From NCBI RefSeq assembly GCF_000715075.1, contig NC_134087.1, positions 108,353,161-108,417,160 on the forward strand: 64,000 bases of DNA, written 5' to 3'. Shown piece after piece: positions 59,559-64,000 of the stretch. This DNA comes from Nicotiana tabacum (Eukaryota > Streptophyta > Magnoliopsida > Solanales > Solanaceae). Position numbers and translations under genes: made by a program. The notes under the pieces were generated by a model that was not told the origin of the DNA, made no database searches, and saw nothing but the letters and a program-made list of their open reading frames with translations. Numbering within the stretch: position 1 is the first letter of the stretch; every line of letters begins with the position of its first letter.

Positions 59559-61189
59559 ATGACGTCAAAAATTCAGCTACCAACAATTACCCCCTCATAT
59601 GATAGCTCGTTGTTGGTGATCCCGATGTTAGAGTCAGCAGCCGCTGAAGAGAACAGGTCACTGCGCCGCCGCATGTTGGAAATGTGGGAAGCTTTATCTA
59701 ATCATAGAGAGCCGCCTAGTGCAATACCTGGTTTTCCTGAACTGATTCCCAGAACAAGTGGGACCTCCAACATCCCTATAAATTACCCGTCCACCCCATT
59801 CGGATACCCCACTATGTCAGCCCATTTCACCAGAACGCCTTTTAAGGTTCGTCCCCAGACTCTAGTTTCGGGAGTGTCTTCTAACATATTCACCACACCA
59901 CAAACTTCGGCTACGATACGGTTAACATTGCCCATTCCAAGTTTTGAGTTGTCATCCTTTACTTTCCAAATACCACCTTTCCAATCAGACATGGCTCATT
60001 TCACCACCAATTCTTACCCTGAACAACCTCGGTATGAGTTTACCGTGGGACCAGAGAGAACAACAAAGAATCATGAGCAAGAGGAAATCACTCGAAAAAT
60101 GAAAAGCATGGAACAAAGCCTCAAGAATATACAAGGCTTGCGTGGCCAGAAAAGTGTATCCTACGCTGATTTATGTATGTTCTCGCATGTTCATTTTCCT
60201 ATCGGTTTTAAGACTCCCAAGTTTGAAAAGTATGACGGACATGGGTATGCCATAGCTCACCTGAAGAGGTATTGCAATCAGTTGAGGGGAGCGGGCTGGA
60301 AAGAAGAGCTCCTAATGGCTTACTTTGGAGAGAGTCTAGTTGGAATTGTGTCCGAATGCTATATGGACCAAGACATCTCCCGCTGGCACATATGGGATGA
60401 CTTGGCTCGAGACTTTGTTAGACAGTTCCAGTACAACGTGGACATAGCTCCAGATAGAAACTCTTGTCTAATCTCAAGAAAAGGTCTTCGGAGAGCTTCC
60501 GAGAGTACGTCGTCGAGTGACGTGAGCAAGTTGCCAGGGTGAAACCCCCGATGGATGAAATCGAGATGGTCAGTGTCTTCCTGCAAGCCCAAGAGGTTGA
60601 TTACTTCCAAAACATGATGTCCGTTATGGGCAAACCATTTGTGGAAGCCAAAAAGATTGGAGAAATGGTAGAGAATGGTTTGAAAATGGGTCGCATCCTG
60701 ATCCATTCGGCTATAAGAGCTACTTCTCAAGCAATCCAGAGTAGGTCAGGGGGCGCGGCAAACCAGAAAAAGAAAAAAGAAGTGACAATGATGGCCTCAG
60801 GTTTGAGAAACCCCCGTCAACCCCGAGGTTACTTCAGTTCCTCCTCAAACACCCCGCAACATTATTACCCTTACCAAGATGTGGCATACGCCATGACTCC
60901 TCAGCCATATGCAGTGATGAATACCAAGCCATACGCTTGGCCACAACAACAGTATAACCAGAACCGAGCTCCACCTCTCGGAAATAACCCTCCTCACCAA
61001 GCTCGATATAATCCCTGTCCCCCACAAAATAATTTTCCATATAATGACCCTGCCCGTGAGCCACCCAAAAAGAACAACTTCACACCCATTGGTGAGTCGT
61101 ATTCCAGCCTCTTCCCAAAGTCGGTCCAAATGGGTCTGTTGCAGCCCCTACCTCCAAACAGACAAAATCCAGAGTCGCCCTCCTACTGA
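59559..61189 (+). pseudogene. gag: gag pseudogene of B
   Basis: ATG 59,559 opens a 327-codon frame, far better kept than in A. A Ser/Thr/Pro-rich N-terminus is followed by EEITRKMKSMEQSLKNIQGL, a short helix, and the gag core from about residue 215 (FKTPKFEKYDGHG, HLKRYCNQLRGAGWKEELLM, DDLARDFVRQFQYNVDIAPD). A 1 bp deletion near 60,465 shifts the frame; TGA 60,518 in the original frame is shared with A. The C-terminal part continues from 60,539 (PPMDEIEMVSVFLQAQEVDY) to a Pro/Gln/Asn/Tyr-rich tail ending at 61,187. Capsid protein by family. Confidence 0.85.
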
Positions 61190-62150
61190 CCCAGTACCTG
61201 TCGTGCTTATCATTTAGGAGCAGAAGGGCACGACACTGAGGATTGTTGGACCCTAAAAAGGGCGGTTTAAAACCTGATAGAACAAAAACGGGAAGTAATA
61301 AGAGATGAAGAGATCCCCAATGTAACCAATAACCCATTACCAGCTCACAACAATGGGATGGTTATTGGGATGATCTGTGAAGACAAAGAGTTTGACCCGG
61401 CTTTGAAAGTTATCATTGCTATTGCTAATGTTGAAAAGAAGACCAAAATGGTAGCAAAGCAAGCTAAGGATGAGAAGAAAAGCAATCTCATTCCTCAAAG
61501 TGTAGAAAAGGTTGTGGAAACCAAGACCAAGGCAGTACCTTCTAAAGATGTCGTTCTATATGTTCCTAGAGCACCCAGGAAAGAAACGTTTGTGTTAAGA
61601 CCCCCCAAAAGGTTTGAGAAAAACAAGGTCACGCTGACGGTAACGTACTAAATGGGATTTATGTGGTGCGGGGGCCGGTAATTTCACCCAGGTTGACTGA
61701 GCCCATGGTTATCAGCCGCGTACCACAAAAGCCTGTGAAGGATCCTACTGCCATACCTTGGAACTACAACAAAGCAGTAGTGACGTACAATGGAAAAGAA
61801 ATCATGGGTGAAGTGAATGAAACAAACCCGTCTGGGAAGTACCTCAATGTGGAAGAAATGAACAATGACAAATAGAAGCGTTTTCCGCTTAAAAAGCCAG
61901 TCAATGCCGAAGAGGCAGAGGAATTCTTTCGAAAGATGAAAACTATGGACTACGATGTAATTGACCAACTCCTAAAGTCTCCTTCCCAGCTCTCACTTTT
62001 ATCTCTACTCATAAGCTCGAGTGAATATCAGAAAGTGTTGATAAAAACCCTTAATGAGGCATATGTTCCGGTCGAGACCACTATTGAGCAACTGGAAAGG
62101 ATGGCGGAATGATTCTTTGAAGTCAACCAGATTTCATTTAGAAGAAATGA
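61190..62150 (+). pseudogene. CHHC knuckle and gag-protease linker, B
   Basis: The knuckle at about 61,199-61,246 reads C-R-A-Y-H-L-G-A-E-G-H-D-T-E-D-C, close to the C-x2-H-x5-H-x4-C form in element C but with one extra residue after the first Cys. A linker (GMICEDKEFDPALKVI, then VVLYVPRAPRKETFVLRPPK) follows with a TAA at 61,649 specific to B and a TAG at 61,873 shared with A. A shared TGA at 62,110 precedes the protease frame. Confidence 0.65.
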
Positions 62151-62151
62151 C

Positions 62152-63141
62152 TTGCCACCGGAAGGGGCTGCCCATAACAAAGCTCTTCATTTGATAGTTA
62201 AATGTGAAGGGTACTATGTGAAAAGAGTCATGTTGGATGGCGAATCTGGGGTTGACATATGTCCTCTCTCAACTCTGCAAAGAATGGAAATTGGGACTGA
62301 GAGAATCAGGCCTAACAATGTTTGTGTACGTGCTTTTGATAGAGTCAAGAGAGACACAATAGGGGAGATTGATTTGATCTTAACTATCGGTCATGTGGAT
62401 TTTGAAGTCGCATTTCAGGTTTCGGACATGGACACCTCCTACAATTTTCTCCTAGGAAGGCCTTGGATCCATGCTGCAGGGGTCGTACCTTCTACTCTAC
62501 ACCAATTTTTTAAGTTTGAACACGAAGATCGGGAAATTGTGGTTCATGGAGAAGATGAGCAATCAATTTACAGGGACCTGTCAGTCCTATGTCTGGAGAC
62601 TAAAGAAGGTAGCGAGCACATAGTCTACCAAGCTTTTGAGATTGTGGTCGCATACCAATGTGAGGAAGCAACCCCGTGTCCTCAACCCTTCTTGTCTAAA
62701 ACATCATTCATCATGGTTGCCAGTGAGATGATCAGGCATGGCTACAAGCCCGGGAAAGGGCTCGGGGCATTATTGCAAGGCATTATGAAGCCAATCACCT
62801 TGACTTCCAGTGAGAACTTCTTTGGTGTTGGTTTCCAAGCTATAGAAGCCAACGTGAAATGGGCTAAAGAACGTAAAAAAGACGGGTGGGTTCTACCTCA
62901 GTCGGTCCTGCATCTCGCCAAAACTTTTGTTAAACCAAGGTACATAGAGGAAGAAGATGGGGCCTTCACAGCCGAGGAAATTGAGGACATCTGTAGGACA
63001 ATGAGGCAAATATTATATGAGGCTCACATGGTCCAGCTGGGTGAAGGCTCGAGCACTGCTGAGGTGCAGTATATGGGGCCCAATGCCAAGCTTCAAAATT
63101 GGAAGGCTACTCCATTCCCAGTCAGGCGGGAATCCCGATAG
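62152..63141 (+). pseudogene. pro: Aspartic protease with G-patch, B
   Basis: A 329-codon open frame matching A. Active-site region MLDGESGVDICP (Asp 29), second half NFLLGRPWIHAAGVVPSTLH, acidic spacer, G-patch HGYKPGKGLGALLQG at DNA 62,719-62,805, then a basic-acidic tail ending GPNAKLQNWKATPFP. The frame is open in both A and B although gag and RT are not, and indels relative to A keep frame (for example ITKPIT against MKPIT). A start by TTG is not realistic in a plant: this is a mid-polyprotein segment. Expected role: cutting of Gag-Pol; the G-patch role is unknown. Confidence 0.8.
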
Positions 63142-63336
63142 TTCAGTCTTGCCATCTTTTCTACATTCCGAGTTATTTCATGGTGTAACTCGAATGTCTT
63201 TAGTTTATTGTCTTTAAAATTCCAATGTAAACCCTTCTATCTTCAAATTCAATGAAATGAAATCAATATTTCATCGTCTATGAATCTCTTTCTTTACTCT
63301 TTCTGATTTTGTTATTTTTCTTATTTCTTCTTTCAG
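63142..63336 (+). other. Intron-like spacer between protease and RT, B
   Basis: AT-rich, noncoding, ends TTCTTATTTCTTCTTTCAG at about 63,336, a textbook 3' splice site, with a CTGAT branch-like word about 30 nt upstream. RT-side coding begins just after. Donor not identified. Confidence 0.5.
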
Positions 63337-64000
63337 TTCTAATAATGCGGACTTAAATAGCATGACATACTTGCGGACTTCATGCCCATATCCTAACACG
63401 CTGTCTAACTGTGAAATAATGAATCAAGAACCAGAATACGATAAAGATGAGGCTTTTAGGGAAATAAATCGAGAATTGGAACAATTTGAGAATAAGACTA
63501 AGCCAAACTTAAATGAAACTGAGCAAGTTAATTTGGGTAGTTCAGAAGAGGTCCAAGAAACCATGATAAGCATTCACATGGATGAAAGGACTAGGGATGC
63601 ATTGATACAACTTTTGTTTGAATTCAAAGACATGTTTGCCTGGTCCTATGATGATATGCTAGGACTGAGTGTTGATTTAGTGGTACATAAATTGCCAACT
63701 TACCCTGGTTACCCCCCTGTTCAATAAAAGCAGAGAAAGTTTAAAATGAATATCAGTGACAAGATTAAAGAAGAAGTCACCAAGAAGTTGAAAGCGGGTG
63801 TGATCCGAGTGGTCTGATACACCATATGGTTGGCTAATGTGGTCCCAATGCCAAAGAAAGATGCATAAACCCGAGTTTGTATTGACTATCAGGATTTGAA
63901 CAAAGCAAGACCCAAGGACAACTTTCCATTACCAAACATCCACATCCTTACTGATAACTGTGCCAAACATGAGATACAGTCTTTCGTAGATTATTATATT
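63337..64000 (+). pseudogene. RT: RT pseudogene start, B (cut by window end)
   Basis: The pre-RT block (MTYLRTSCPYPNTLSNCEIM, then MISIHMDERTRDALIQLLFE and MFAWSYDDMLGLSVDLVVHK) is open to TAA 63,725. RT proper follows: ISDKIKEEVTKKLKAGVIR, ANVVPMPKKDA-stop-TRVCIDYQDLN, KARPKDNFPLPNIHILTDN. Stops at 63,725, 63,815 and 63,866 occur at the same codons in A. The catalytic box lies beyond the window. From 63,728 to the end only one base differs from A. Confidence 0.85.

Larger units (their letters stand above)
51670..64000 (+). mobile_element. Copy B: Tat/Ogre-like element, 5' two-thirds
   Basis: 5' LTR (51,670-55,680), primer site, 1.2 kb leader, ORF1, spacer, gag, knuckle, linker, protease with G-patch, intron-like spacer and the start of RT; the window ends inside RT. 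It inserted into G2; the 5 bp before it is CCCTC. It is colinear with A from 59,501 and shares six stops with it. Best preserved element in the window, but not functional. Confidence 0.85.

Overview
The window looks like intergenic heterochromatin of a large plant genome, most likely Solanaceae and possibly Nicotiana (an inference from the SINE tail and LTR types). No intact host gene, tRNA or rRNA was found. Almost every base can be placed in a nest of LTR retrotransposons, with one SINE-like insertion, one MITE and several tandem repeats. Element letters A-J are used below.

Left part. Copy A (1 to about 4,822, +) is the gag-protease-RT interior of a Tat/Ogre-like Ty3/gypsy element. It is cut inside RT and joined to an inverted Tekay-like LTR fragment, F3 (to 6,297, -). 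Element C (6,297-14,039, -) is a shrunken relative of A. It has a 3' LTR, a polypurine tract, a 3.4 kb noncoding tail with a 21-unit tandem repeat, gag and scraps of pol, and only about 90 bp of 5' LTR. LTR F1 (14,040-16,479, +) follows and carries a 220 bp Tourist-like MITE.

Middle part. From 16,480 the background is element H (internal tail, polypurine tract and a long LTR). H is split by G1 (18,921-26,921, TSD AATAT; gag and protease but no RT or integrase), by solo LTR I (28,944-31,745) and by D (32,125-41,556, TSD ATAAA; two LTRs around a 3.7 kb interior with no recognisable coding sequence). Element J follows as decayed integrase, polypurine tract, LTR, initiator-Met primer site and gag start. 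The J LTR carries a LysM-domain gene fragment.

Right part. LTR F2 (45,560-47,430) is interrupted by G2 (47,431 onward), a second gag-protease-only element. G2 is interrupted by copy B (51,670 to the window end), the best preserved element here: a 4 kb LTR holding a SINE-like insertion, an Ogre-type primer site, an ORF1 of DUF7745 type with coiled coil, gag, a CHHC knuckle, protease, a G-patch motif, an intron-like spacer and the start of RT.

How it fits together. All coding sequence belongs to retroelement replication (capsid, protease, RT, integrase) and all of it is broken. A and B lie 59.5 kb apart in the same orientation and share six premature stops, so their common ancestor was already dead. 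The most unusual items are the LysM fragment inside an LTR, the G-patch after the protease, the amplified dead lineage, and the two gag-protease-only elements with one shared layout.
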